Of a stretch of DNA of 9,283 bases, positions 1-6,983 are shown piece after piece. The notes under the pieces are model-generated. The model had not been told where the DNA came from. It made no database searches and saw only the letters and a list, made by a program, of their open reading frames with translations. Location: positions 1 through 9,283 of the forward strand of contig JAJQIP010000009.1 of assembly GCA_021199145.1 (NCBI GenBank). The letters run 5' to 3'. Position 1 is the first letter of the stretch, and every line of letters starts with the position of its first letter. The DNA comes from Porphyromonadaceae bacterium. GTDB taxonomy: Bacteria; Bacteroidota; Bacteroidia; Bacteroidales; UBA11471. The translations under genes and the position numbers were made by a program.

Positions 1-705
1 ATCATTACCTCCGGTATACCCCGCAAACCAGGTATGACTCGGGAAGAACTTATCGGTGTAAACGCAGGGATTGTAAAATCTGTGGTTGAAAGTGTCCTTG
101 CCCACTCTCCCAATACCATCATCATCTGTGTCAGCAACCCTATGGACACCATGACCTACCTGATTCAGAAATGTTCGGGTCTGCCCAAAAACCGCATCTT
201 GGGTATGGGTGGAGCTCTCGACAGTTCCCGTTTCAAGATTAACCTGAGCAAGGTCCTCAACGCCAATCCCAATGAAATCGAAGGCGTAGTCATCGGCGGT
301 CACGGCGATACGACCATGATACCTCTCTACCGCCTGGCTACCTACAAAGGCATTCCTGTCACCCAACTCCTGACGAAAGAGGTCATCGACAAGGTAATCG
401 CCGACACGATGGTAGGCGGCGCCACTCTCACCAAGATGCTGGGCACATCCGCCTGGTATGCCCCCGGTGCCGCAACCGCCTACATTGCGGAGTCCATCAT
501 TCGGGACCAGAAGAAGGTTGTTCCTTGCAGTGTCTATCTGGAAGGAGAATACGGTGAAAATAACATTTGCGTCGGAGTTCCCGTTGTGTTAGGCCGCACC
601 GGTTGGGAAAAGATTGTGGACTTCAAACTCACTGACGAGGAAAAAGCCCTCTTCAAAGCCAGTGTTGCCGCTGTACGCAAAACGAACGGCGCTCTCAACC
701 TGTAA
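1..705 (+). CDS. mdh: Malate dehydrogenase (LDH-like type), 5' end missing
   Basis: This enzyme interconverts malate and oxaloacetate with NAD(H) in the cytoplasm, as part of central carbon metabolism. The reading frame is open from the first base, giving 234 visible residues. Family members run to about 312, so roughly 78 N-terminal residues, including the Rossmann glycine motif, lie upstream of the window. The fragment opens with the substrate loop GIPRKPGMTR. Its first Arg (visible residue 8) sits where malate dehydrogenases carry Arg and lactate dehydrogenases usually carry Gln. The second loop Arg is residue 14. LDSSR (73-77) supplies the catalytic Asp74 and the carboxylate-binding Arg77, and GGHGDT holds the catalytic His101. 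All expected active-site residues in the visible part are intact. The gene ends with TAA, followed 24 nt later by a hairpin terminator, so it is probably the last gene of its transcript. The family is certain. Malate over lactate rests on the loop Arg. Confidence 0.95.
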   Translation: MITSGIPRKPGMTREELIGVNAGIVKSVVESVLAHSPNTIIICVSNPMDTMTYLIQKCSGLPKNRILGMGGALDSSRFKINLSKVLNANPNEIEGVVIGGHGDTTMIPLYRLATYKGIPVTQLLTKEVIDKVIADTMVGGATLTKMLGTSAWYAPGAATAYIAESIIRDQKKVVPCSVYLEGEYGENNICVGVPVVLGRTGWEKIVDFKLTDEEKALFKASVAAVRKTNGALNL

Positions 706-729
706 TTCTTCCCCACCTTGTATATGGAC

Positions 730-767
730 AAGCGGTTGCACAGAGGTGTGCGACCGCTTTCTTTTTC
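730..767 (+). terminator. Rho-independent terminator after mdh
   Basis: Arms at 730-741 and 748-759 pair over 12 positions with a single G-T wobble and a 6-nt loop. The right arm runs straight into a T-rich tract (tctttttc, 760-767). The position, 24 nt past the mdh stop codon, fits transcription ending there. The stem is G+C rich in its centre. Confidence 0.9.
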
Positions 768-831
768 TCCGGATTTCCGAAGAGATGTACGAAAAAACAG
801 CCCTTCGTGCGCAAAAAGCCAAAATAATCGT

Positions 832-839
832 TAATTTTG
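832..839 (+). promoter_or_regulatory. Bacteroidota-type -7 promoter box before the epimerase gene
   Basis: TAATTTTG matches the Bacteroidota primary sigma factor -7 consensus TAnnTTTG at every fixed position. It lies between the mdh terminator and the ATG at 867. Transcription would start a few bases downstream, leaving a leader of about 20 nt. The upstream -33 element (usually TTG or TTTG about 17-23 bp away) is poor: only TTCG at 804-807 or GTG at 807-809 is near the right place. No Shine-Dalgarno site lies just before the ATG, which is usual in this phylum. The promoter call is an inference from one good box and its position. Confidence 0.55.
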
Positions 840-866
840 GAGATAAATCCGCTAAATATCCATACC

Positions 867-1871
867 ATGATTGAAAGAATCGACTTCAACGGCGTACCTG
901 CCGTACACTTCACCTTCCAGCCCTACGAGGCCATTATGGTGCCTTCTGTAGGAGCCAATGTCGTCAAGCTGAAACACCTGCCCACCGGCATTGAGATACT
1001 GCACACCCCCACCGCCGAAGAGATGGGCAACTTCAAAGAACGTCCGCAAATCTACGGACTGCCCCTGCTCTTTCCTCCCAACCGCATTGCGGACGGTACC
1101 TACACCTTCGAAGGGAGAAAATACCAGTATCCCATCACCATTCCGGCCCAAAACAATTATCACCACGGCATTATCAAGAGCGAACCTTTTGTCGTGTCGA
1201 GAACGACGGAGGGGAAAGAGTATGTCGAAGTGGAAGCCGTCTACTACAGCAACGCCTTCACGAACAACATCTTCCGGGACTTTCCTCACGAATTCTGCTG
1301 CCGCATGATATTCCGCCTGGATGCCGACGGATTGCATCAGACAACCGTCTTCGAGAATCTCAGTGATAAGACCATGCCGGTAGGAATGGGATTCCATACG
1401 CCTATCTGCGTACCTTTCGCCCCAGGCGGAAAAACGGCCGATTACCGTCTGCGTCTCTCCGCCGGCAAACGAATGGAGATGAGCGAGCGCATTCTCCCCA
1501 CCGAGAAACTTTTCGACCTTGCCCCTGCCGAGGCTCCTCTGCGCAGCGAAGGAATTACACCTTGCGGCGGTGAAGCGATAGAATGGGCGTTGGTCAATGA
1601 GCCACTCACCCTACAAGGCCGTCCCTATAACGGGGCTATCCTGACCGACACCGCCAAAGGGTTGTCGGTCTGCTATGAGGTTGACCAGAACTTCAAATAC
1701 TGGACATTGTGGAACAATGGCGGAAACGTTCCCTATGTCTGTCCCGAACCCCAAAGCTGGGCGACGAATGCGCCCAACCTCTCTGACCCGAAAGCATACG
1801 GATTCCAAGCTATCGCTCCCGGAGAGACATTCCGGGCTTCGACCCACCTCTTTGTCACCGACAAACTATAA
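867..1871 (+). CDS. Aldose 1-epimerase (mutarotase) family protein
   Basis: This 334-residue protein belongs to the GalM/COG2017 fold, whose members interconvert the alpha and beta anomers of sugars. The expected active-site set is present in order: Arg73 in FPPNRI, His100 in NYHHGI, His177 in GFHTPI, and Glu294 in VCPEPQ, which would be the catalytic base. The HHGI and GFHTPI contexts differ from classical galactose mutarotase (NxLHGG), so it is probably a side branch of the family and the sugar is unknown. There is no signal peptide, so it should be cytoplasmic. The frame also has a TTG start at 837, but that codon lies inside the -7 box and would precede the likely transcript start. The ATG at 867 is therefore chosen. 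It is a single-gene unit between two terminators and converges with serS. Family confident; exact substrate not. Confidence 0.9.
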   Translation: MIERIDFNGVPAVHFTFQPYEAIMVPSVGANVVKLKHLPTGIEILHTPTAEEMGNFKERPQIYGLPLLFPPNRIADGTYTFEGRKYQYPITIPAQNNYHHGIIKSEPFVVSRTTEGKEYVEVEAVYYSNAFTNNIFRDFPHEFCCRMIFRLDADGLHQTTVFENLSDKTMPVGMGFHTPICVPFAPGGKTADYRLRLSAGKRMEMSERILPTEKLFDLAPAEAPLRSEGITPCGGEAIEWALVNEPLTLQGRPYNGAILTDTAKGLSVCYEVDQNFKYWTLWNNGGNVPYVCPEPQSWATNAPNLSDPKAYGFQAIAPGETFRASTHLFVTDKL

Positions 1872-1896
1872 TTCCAGGAGACATCCGACTACATAA

Positions 1897-1935
1897 GAAT
1901 TGCGCCCGTAAAGGAGACCTTTACGGGCGCATTCT
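1897..1935. terminator. Shared bidirectional hairpin between convergent genes
   Basis: Arms at 1901-1914 and 1918-1931 pair perfectly over 14 bp around a 3-nt loop (aga). The flanks GAAT and ATTC allow further pairing if one T is bulged. The hairpin lies 29 nt past the epimerase stop codon (1871) and 21 nt past the serS stop (1953). Each strand has only a short T-rich stretch after the stem (attctt in both directions). It probably ends both transcripts. Apart from it, the 81-nt intergenic stretch holds nothing I recognise. Confidence 0.85.
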
Positions 1936-1952
1936 TCATCAACAGGAATGAA

Positions 1953-3224
1953 TCAGTCAATCACATCGAACCCTGTATATGGAACCAATACCTTGGGGAT
2001 GCGAATACCCTCCGGTGTCTGGTTGTTTTCGAGCAAAGCCGCCACAATACGGGGCAAGGCCAGCGCACTGCCGTTGAGCGTATGTGCCAAAAAGATTTTC
2101 TTGTCCGCCCCACGGATACGGCATTTGAGACGATTGGCCTGATAACTCTCGAAATTGGAAACCGAACTGACTTCGAGCCACCGTTTCTGAGCTGCCGAAA
2201 AGACCTCAAAATCGAAGGTGATTGCCGACGTGAAGCCCATATCTCCGCCACAGAGACGCAGTATGCGCCACGGCAATTCCAGACGCTCTACCAAGGTCTG
2301 CACATAAGCGACCATCTCTTTGAGCGAGTCGTACGAACGGTCGGGATGCTGTATCTGTACAATTTCCACTTTGTCGAACTGATGGAGACGATTCAACCCC
2401 CGCACATCCTTACCGTATGAACCGGCCTCCCGACGGAAGCAGGCGGAATAGGCCGTATTGCGGATAGGCAATTGCGACTCGTCGATAATCACATCCCGGT
2501 AAAGATTGGTCACCGGCACCTCGGCCGTAGGTATCAGATAGAGTTCGTCTTCGTTGCAATAGTACATCTGTCCCTCCTTGTCGGGAAGTTGTCCGGTACC
2601 GTATCCCGAAGCCGCATTCACGACATAGGGTGGCTGTACTTCCAGATACCCCGCATTGCGGGCACTATCGAGGAAGAAACTGATAAGCGCCCGTTGCAGA
2701 CGAGCCCCTTTCCCTTTATACACGGGGAAACCGGCACCTGTAATTTTTACGCCCAATTCGAAATCGATAATATCGTATTTCCGGGCCAACTCCCAATGGG
2801 GCAGTGCGGATTCGGGAAGATTGGGCATGTTCCCGCCCATACGTTCCACGACATTGTCTTCGGCGGTATAACCTTCGGGAACCCCATCATAGGGAGTATT
2901 CGGGACAGAAAGCAGAATCTCCGTGATGCCCGCTTCAGCGGCCGACATCGCCTCTTCGAGCTTCTTGGTGGTCTCTTTTATAGCAGCCACCTTCTCCTTC
3001 GTCTCCTCGGCCTTGTCCTGTGCCCCCTCTTTCATGAACTTTCCGATTTGGGAGGAAAGGGTCTTTATCTCCGAGAGGCGGGAATCCAACTCAACCTGAG
3101 AAGAGCGGCGTTTCTTATCCAATTCCAAAACCTTGGCAATCGCATCACGTCCATCGAAATGTTTCTTTGCCAGCTTCCGAATAATCTCTTCGGGATTCTC
3201 TTTAATGGCGGCAAGTGTAAGCAT
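1953..3224 (-). CDS. serS: Seryl-tRNA synthetase
   Basis: This is the class II aminoacyl-tRNA synthetase that charges tRNA-Ser, and tRNA-Sec where present, with serine in the cytoplasm. The protein has 423 residues, the normal length. Residues 1 to about 105 form the N-terminal tRNA-binding arm: a long helical hairpin rich in Lys and Glu that should be a coiled coil. The catalytic domain follows. It contains the serine-binding TAE (233-235), motif 2 with FRREAGSYG (263-271), and motif 3 with NGSALALPR (384-392) and an ENNQ stretch (400-402 region) after it. All key elements are intact. The ATG start gives the standard N-terminus (MLTLAAIKENPEEI). It lies 37 nt downstream of the yqeY stop in an A+T-rich gap with no terminator and no clear promoter. 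It is thus likely the last gene of the division cluster transcript, ending at the shared hairpin. Confidence 0.98.
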   Translation of the reverse strand: MLTLAAIKENPEEIIRKLAKKHFDGRDAIAKVLELDKKRRSSQVELDSRLSEIKTLSSQIGKFMKEGAQDKAEETKEKVAAIKETTKKLEEAMSAAEAGITEILLSVPNTPYDGVPEGYTAEDNVVERMGGNMPNLPESALPHWELARKYDIIDFELGVKITGAGFPVYKGKGARLQRALISFFLDSARNAGYLEVQPPYVVNAASGYGTGQLPDKEGQMYYCNEDELYLIPTAEVPVTNLYRDVIIDESQLPIRNTAYSACFRREAGSYGKDVRGLNRLHQFDKVEIVQIQHPDRSYDSLKEMVAYVQTLVERLELPWRILRLCGGDMGFTSAITFDFEVFSAAQKRWLEVSSVSNFESYQANRLKCRIRGADKKIFLAHTLNGSALALPRIVAALLENNQTPEGIRIPKVLVPYTGFDVID

Positions 3225-3261
3225 AATCTATGATTTTAAAATAAACAATTCTCGTTATAAA
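3225..3261 (-). other. A+T-rich yqeY-serS gap
   Basis: This 37-nt spacer is markedly richer in A and T than the genes on either side and contains the palindrome ATTTTAAAAT. On the minus strand TATTTTAA resembles the TAnnTTTG -7 box but misses two fixed positions, and no -33 element stands out. It could hold a weak serS promoter or just a leader suited to SD-independent initiation. I cannot tell which. Confidence 0.35.
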
Positions 3262-3711
3262 TCAGGCCAAAAGCGCCTTCACTTTATCGGCAAGGGCCTT
3301 CCCGTCAACCTTCCCGGCCAACTTTTTGGAGGCAAGTCCCATGACTTTACCCATCTCCTTTACGGAAGTGGCTCCCGTCTCGGCGATAATCTCCTTGATA
3401 ACCGCCTCCAACTCCGCCTCAGACATGGGTTTGGGCAAATACGACTCGATAACGGTGACTTCGGCCAACTCTTCGGCGGCCAGTTCGGGACGATTCTGTT
3501 CGCTATATATCTGGGCGCTTTCCCGACGCTGTTTCGCCATCTTCGTCAGAATCTTCAGGGCCACATCATCGTGCAGTTCCCCGTCGGAACCCTTGGCCGT
3601 TTTCGCCTCAATAAACTCTTTCTTGATGCCACGCAACGCTTCCAGACGCTGTTTGTCACGGCTTAGCATGGCCTTTTTGATGTCTTCACTGATTTGATCG
3701 TATAAGTTCAT
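3262..3711 (-). CDS. yqeY: GatB/YqeY domain protein
   Basis: This 149-residue cytoplasmic protein belongs to the stand-alone YqeY family, related to the C-terminal tRNA-contacting domain of GatB in the Asp/Glu-tRNA amidotransferase. The precise function of the free-standing form is not established. Visible family marks are the helical N-terminal half (residues 1-75, rich in Lys and Glu), YLPKPMSEAEL (91-101), the GKVMG turn (121-125) and the C-terminal GKVDGKALADKVK (133-145). Length is typical and nothing is broken. The start ATG is 21 nt downstream of the ftsZ stop and is preceded by the purine-rich agaagagat, a weak ribosome-binding candidate. Position between ftsZ and serS suggests co-transcription with both and fits a loose link to translation. 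The family is secure, the role is not. Confidence 0.93.
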   Translation of the reverse strand: MNLYDQISEDIKKAMLSRDKQRLEALRGIKKEFIEAKTAKGSDGELHDDVALKILTKMAKQRRESAQIYSEQNRPELAAEELAEVTVIESYLPKPMSEAELEAVIKEIIAETGATSVKEMGKVMGLASKKLAGKVDGKALADKVKALLA

Positions 3712-3732
3712 ATCTCTTCTGTTTTTAGATTC

Positions 3733-4932
3733 TTATTCCGTTTTATCAAAAAGTATCACACCGTTTCCATTGTGCGTCGATTCTTCGGAGACCTTTTCAT
3801 TGGCGGTGTGGTGCAAAAGCTGTTTCACGAAATCAGACGGACGATTATAAGCGGGCGTACGGTCGAGCAACTCCAACACGGCATTGTCGTCCATTTGAGC
3901 GACAGAAAGCACCACATACTCCTTGTCGCCCGGATAGGCTACCTCGATATCCAAGGTGTCACTGCCGAAATCGGAAGCCAGAATAGTGACCTTCACACGG
4001 TCCTCCAGAGAGTCGTCAATCGTAATGCCGGAGATGGTTTTCACCCCGTCAAAACGGGCCATGAATTCGTTGAGTTCCTTGAACTCGTTCATCACTACTT
4101 GATTATCGGCCGAAGAACTCAGGTAGAGATTAATCAATATGCGTTTGGCGTTATAGAGGTTATCCGCAGCCAACAACGGAGAATGCAGGGCATCTTCGAT
4201 AGCTTTGGTGATACGGTGCTCTCCTTCGCCATAACCGCTACTCATTACCGCCACACCTCCGTCTTTAAGTGTACGGCTCACATCGGCAAAATCGAGGTTG
4301 ATATAGCCCTTCACCGTTATCAGTTCGGCAATGCTCTTGGCCGCAATGGTCAGGGTTTCGTCCGCTTTCTTGAAGCCGTTGAGCCAGGTCAGGTCGGGGT
4401 ATACCTTGCGTAAATTCTCATTGTTGATGACTAAAAGCGCATCCACATTTTTCCGCAAATCCTCGACACCGGCCAAGGCCTGCCGCAACTTGAACTCGGC
4501 CTCCCAAGCAAACGGGATAGAGACAATCCCTACGGTGAGTATTCCCAACCTGCGTGCCACGGCCGCAATCACCGGAGAAGCACCCGTTCCTGTACCGCCG
4601 CCCATACCGGCCGTGATAAACACCATATCCGTATTGTCACTGAGAAGCTCCTCAATACGGTCGATGCTCTCTTCCGCCAACTGCCGGGCAACTTTAGGGT
4701 CGCCTCCCGCACCCCGTCCGGCCCCGAGAAGGAGCGTACGGGGAATCTTCGTTCCCTGCATCGCCTGTCTATCAGTGTTACACAATACGAACGAGACATC
4801 TTTTATGCCTGTCATATACATGTTCTCGACAGCGTTTCCACCACCGCCACCCACACCAATCACTTTGATGATGGCCGGCAATTCCGAACGTTCGATAGTC
4901 TCGAACTGGGGTTTATCATTATACTCACTCAT
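3733..4932 (-). CDS. ftsZ: Cell division GTPase FtsZ
   Basis: FtsZ is the tubulin-like GTPase that polymerises into the cytokinetic ring. The protein has 399 residues. An N-terminal strand with VIGVGGGGGNAVENM (24-38) and the signature GMGGGTGTGASP (109-120) bind GTP. The synergy loop NLDFADV (212-218) contributes the catalytic aspartates across the subunit interface. The stretch PFAWEAEFK (140-148) replaces the common PFxFEGxxR, so the usual Arg is Lys148. The core ends near residue 323. Then come only about 30 residues of linker, a C-terminal-peptide-like LDRTPAYNR (356-364), and a further 35-residue tail ending in ILFDKTE. The ATG start gives a standard short extension before the core. It sits 18 nt after ftsA with no obvious Shine-Dalgarno site. 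Identity is certain; the tail is the unusual part. Confidence 0.98.
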   Translation of the reverse strand: MSEYNDKPQFETIERSELPAIIKVIGVGGGGGNAVENMYMTGIKDVSFVLCNTDRQAMQGTKIPRTLLLGAGRGAGGDPKVARQLAEESIDRIEELLSDNTDMVFITAGMGGGTGTGASPVIAAVARRLGILTVGIVSIPFAWEAEFKLRQALAGVEDLRKNVDALLVINNENLRKVYPDLTWLNGFKKADETLTIAAKSIAELITVKGYINLDFADVSRTLKDGGVAVMSSGYGEGEHRITKAIEDALHSPLLAADNLYNAKRILINLYLSSSADNQVVMNEFKELNEFMARFDGVKTISGITIDDSLEDRVKVTILASDFGSDTLDIEVAYPGDKEYVVLSVAQMDDNAVLELLDRTPAYNRPSDFVKQLLHHTANEKVSEESTHNGNGVILFDKTE

Positions 4933-4950
4933 AAGCGCTACAGTTATCGG

Positions 4951-6240
4951 TTAACTCTCTTCATCGACCATTCCTTTCACCTTACCCCAAAGCGTCGTGA
5001 ATCTCGACTGTATATTACTGTCGGAGGACTGTGTTTTACCGGAACGGACCCGCTTCGAATCCGGATTGACGGGGCCCTCTTCCTCAGACGGCTTGGCATA
5101 TAGGGAAGCCGCACAGACATTCGTTCCTTTCCGTAGCAGTCCGATTACAGGCATTGATACCGCCCCGTTGACACCCGACGGTAAGAGCACCCCCATAAGA
5201 GTGCCCCGACATACTTCCAGATGGGTCTCCTCCTCCAACAGCTCTTTCAATCCTTTTAGAGACGCACCGCCGCCAATCAGGGTAATTCCCGACCCCAAAG
5301 AAGAGGAAAATCCCGTATTCAGGAGTTGGGACTTGACATTAGCGACAATCTCTCCCATACGGGCGGTTATCGCATCCTCTATCTCTTTTGAGGTAACCTC
5401 ATCGAAGTAAAAGTCCTTCAGACCCCAATCGACACGTGGCGAATCGTCTTGTTGCGGTTGATACGCCTTTTTGATTATTTCGGCCTCCGACTCCTTAACA
5501 TGCAGGGAGGTAATGTCTCTCGTAATGTTGTTTCCCCCCAAAGGGATGGTAATCATGTACGATAGATGGCTGTCCCTATATATCGACAAGGTTGTCGTCT
5601 CTGCCCCGCAATCGAGCAAAGCACATCCCTGACGGAACTCCTCATCGGAGAACACCACGGAAGCCGCTGCGTTAGCCGTACAAATATATCCGGCTATCGG
5701 CATTTTTATCTGTTCGAAAACCCGGTCAATATTCCGTTTGTGAATCTCATTCCCCACAATCAGACGGTAAGAGACCCGTATCTCCGAACCGTATTCCCCG
5801 CAGGGGGTATGGGTAACTCTGCCGTCAATACGATATTCTCCGGGAATTACATCGAAGATTACCAGATTATTGTCCAAGACATGACTCCTCGCTTCCTCCT
5901 CCAGTTCGGCAAGAAGTTCCTCCGTAATAGGAGCTTCAGACGAAATGACCCGTACTATAGGGAAATCGACCGACCGGACGGACTGACCGCCCACACCGAC
6001 ATATACCTGCGAAATTTTGTACGGTGAAATGCGGACTTCCAGTTGGCGGAAAATCTGGGAAAGCTTCAACGCGACATCCGAGACATTGATGACCCGTCCC
6101 CGTTTAATACAATCCCGGCTCTCCTTCACCTCTATCGCATCCACCACCAGCCGGCCCTCGCCATTATAATGGCCGGCGGCACCCGTAATATGGGAAGAGC
6201 CCAAATCTACAGCTACAATGTACTTCTTCTCATCCTGCAT
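4951..6240 (-). CDS. ftsA: Cell division protein FtsA
   Basis: FtsA is an actin-like ATPase that tethers FtsZ polymers to the inner membrane and recruits later divisome proteins. From the ATG at 6240 it has 429 residues. Phosphate-1 loop VDLGSSHI (11-18), the 1C subdomain (about 80-160, VYVGVGGQSV onward), phosphate-2 motif LLDCGAETTTL (208-218) and the adenosine motif LIGGGASLKG (321-330) occur in order. A polar linker (about 384-411) leads to a C-terminal amphipathic helix, RFTTLWGKVKGMV (413-425), the likely membrane-targeting sequence. An in-frame GTG at 6270 would add ten residues and overlap ftsQ by 19 nt. The ATG gives the usual FtsA N-terminus just before the first strand, so it is preferred. 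The ATG follows the ftsQ stop by 11 nt, and AGGA lies only 2 nt upstream of it, too close for a normal Shine-Dalgarno site. Confidence 0.97.
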   Translation of the reverse strand: MQDEKKYIVAVDLGSSHITGAAGHYNGEGRLVVDAIEVKESRDCIKRGRVINVSDVALKLSQIFRQLEVRISPYKISQVYVGVGGQSVRSVDFPIVRVISSEAPITEELLAELEEEARSHVLDNNLVIFDVIPGEYRIDGRVTHTPCGEYGSEIRVSYRLIVGNEIHKRNIDRVFEQIKMPIAGYICTANAAASVVFSDEEFRQGCALLDCGAETTTLSIYRDSHLSYMITIPLGGNNITRDITSLHVKESEAEIIKKAYQPQQDDSPRVDWGLKDFYFDEVTSKEIEDAITARMGEIVANVKSQLLNTGFSSSLGSGITLIGGGASLKGLKELLEEETHLEVCRGTLMGVLLPSGVNGAVSMPVIGLLRKGTNVCAASLYAKPSEEEGPVNPDSKRVRSGKTQSSDSNIQSRFTTLWGKVKGMVDEES

Positions 6241-6251
6241 ATTCCTATCTT

Positions 6252-6983
6252 TTATTTCCGGCGTGTACACACGACCTGATCTTTATATTTGAGGTTTATG
6301 ACCGTATATTTGTTCCAACCGCATTTCGAAAAGGCCTGTTCATACAGACACCGTAAATTGTTCAGTTTCTCTTCATAGGCAGTCAGTTCCCCTATCAGAA
6401 TGCGTTGGTCTCCCACACGGGGAATCAACTCCACCTGCTGCCGGTTGTCCACACAAATCTGTTCGATTTGCGCCTGCCAAAAGGGGTGCTTTTGCAAGAA
6501 ACAGGCGAAAGGATAGAGTACCTGTTGGGCATACTCTGTCGAAATAGGACCTGTGGCTACCGGCACAGAAACGGCCCCGAACAAATCGGCGACAATCAGA
6601 CTCCCGGATTCATCCAGAAAATAGGCGCCGTTATCGCTTATTATCCGCATAATGGGCCGGCGTTGCGATACGTCAATCCGCAACAGGCCCGACGGTGTCG
6701 TATAACATTTGGCCTCCTTTATCAGGCTGTTTTTATAAAGCAACGTTTCCAATTCGTCCGTATTGATTTTCGCCAAAGGGATATTCTCCTCCCATTCGGC
6801 ATGACCTTTGAGAAGTCTCAGTATCTCCGCCGTTGAAATATATTGCGCCCGCATGCTGTCGACTACCGTGACACATAGTCCCTTGCACTCTTGCCGACGG
6901 GCGGAACGGACTCCCCATACCAAGGCAAAAAGCAGGTATCCCATGAAGACCACGGTCAATATGTAACGAAGCAGACGTTTCAT
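6252..6983 (-). CDS. ftsQ: Cell division protein FtsQ/DivIB
   Basis: FtsQ is a bitopic membrane protein that links the cytoplasmic ring to the periplasmic peptidoglycan synthesis machinery. The 243-residue protein has a short basic cytoplasmic start (MKRLLR), one transmembrane helix (about 7-24), and a periplasmic remainder. A POTRA-like domain spans about 36-108, with YISTAEILRLL, then KNSLIKEAKCY and the conserved VSQRRPIMRI (105-114). The FtsQ beta domain follows, starting YFLDESGSLIV (121-131). Sequence conservation is low, as usual for this family, so the call rests on domain order, length and position between murC and ftsA. The start ATG overlaps the murC stop as ATGA, pointing to translational coupling. 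The C-terminal half (150-243) is family-typical in length, and I see no separate domain in it. Confidence 0.92.
   Translation of the reverse strand: MKRLLRYILTVVFMGYLLFALVWGVRSARRQECKGLCVTVVDSMRAQYISTAEILRLLKGHAEWEENIPLAKINTDELETLLYKNSLIKEAKCYTTPSGLLRIDVSQRRPIMRIISDNGAYFLDESGSLIVADLFGAVSVPVATGPISTEYAQQVLYPFACFLQKHPFWQAQIEQICVDNRQQVELIPRVGDQRILIGELTAYEEKLNNLRCLYEQAFSKCGWNKYTVINLKYKDQVVCTRRK

Noticed and set aside
706..866. Possible small gene or RNA between mdh and the epimerase gene
   Set aside because: The 161 nt are explained by a terminator and a promoter box. No short frame with a plausible start and no further folded element stood out.
852..1397. 181-codon minus-strand frame opposite the epimerase gene
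   Set aside because: It lies wholly within the epimerase gene and reads as low-complexity composition. There is no promoter or family motif.
2472..3233. Long open frame (253 codons) on the plus strand opposite serS
   Set aside because: It is fully antisense to an intact, confidently identified serS. Its protein has no family resemblance I can see, and its openness follows from the codon use of serS.
3772..4413. Plus-strand frames opposite ftsZ (also 4331-4954)
   Set aside because: They are antisense shadows of a well-conserved gene. The Pro-rich and Ser-rich translations reflect the reverse of the Gly-rich GTP-binding motifs.
6252..6270. GTG start for ftsA at 6270, overlapping ftsQ
   Set aside because: The ten added residues are outside the usual FtsA N-terminus. 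The ATG at 6240 lies directly before the first core strand and 11 nt after the ftsQ stop.
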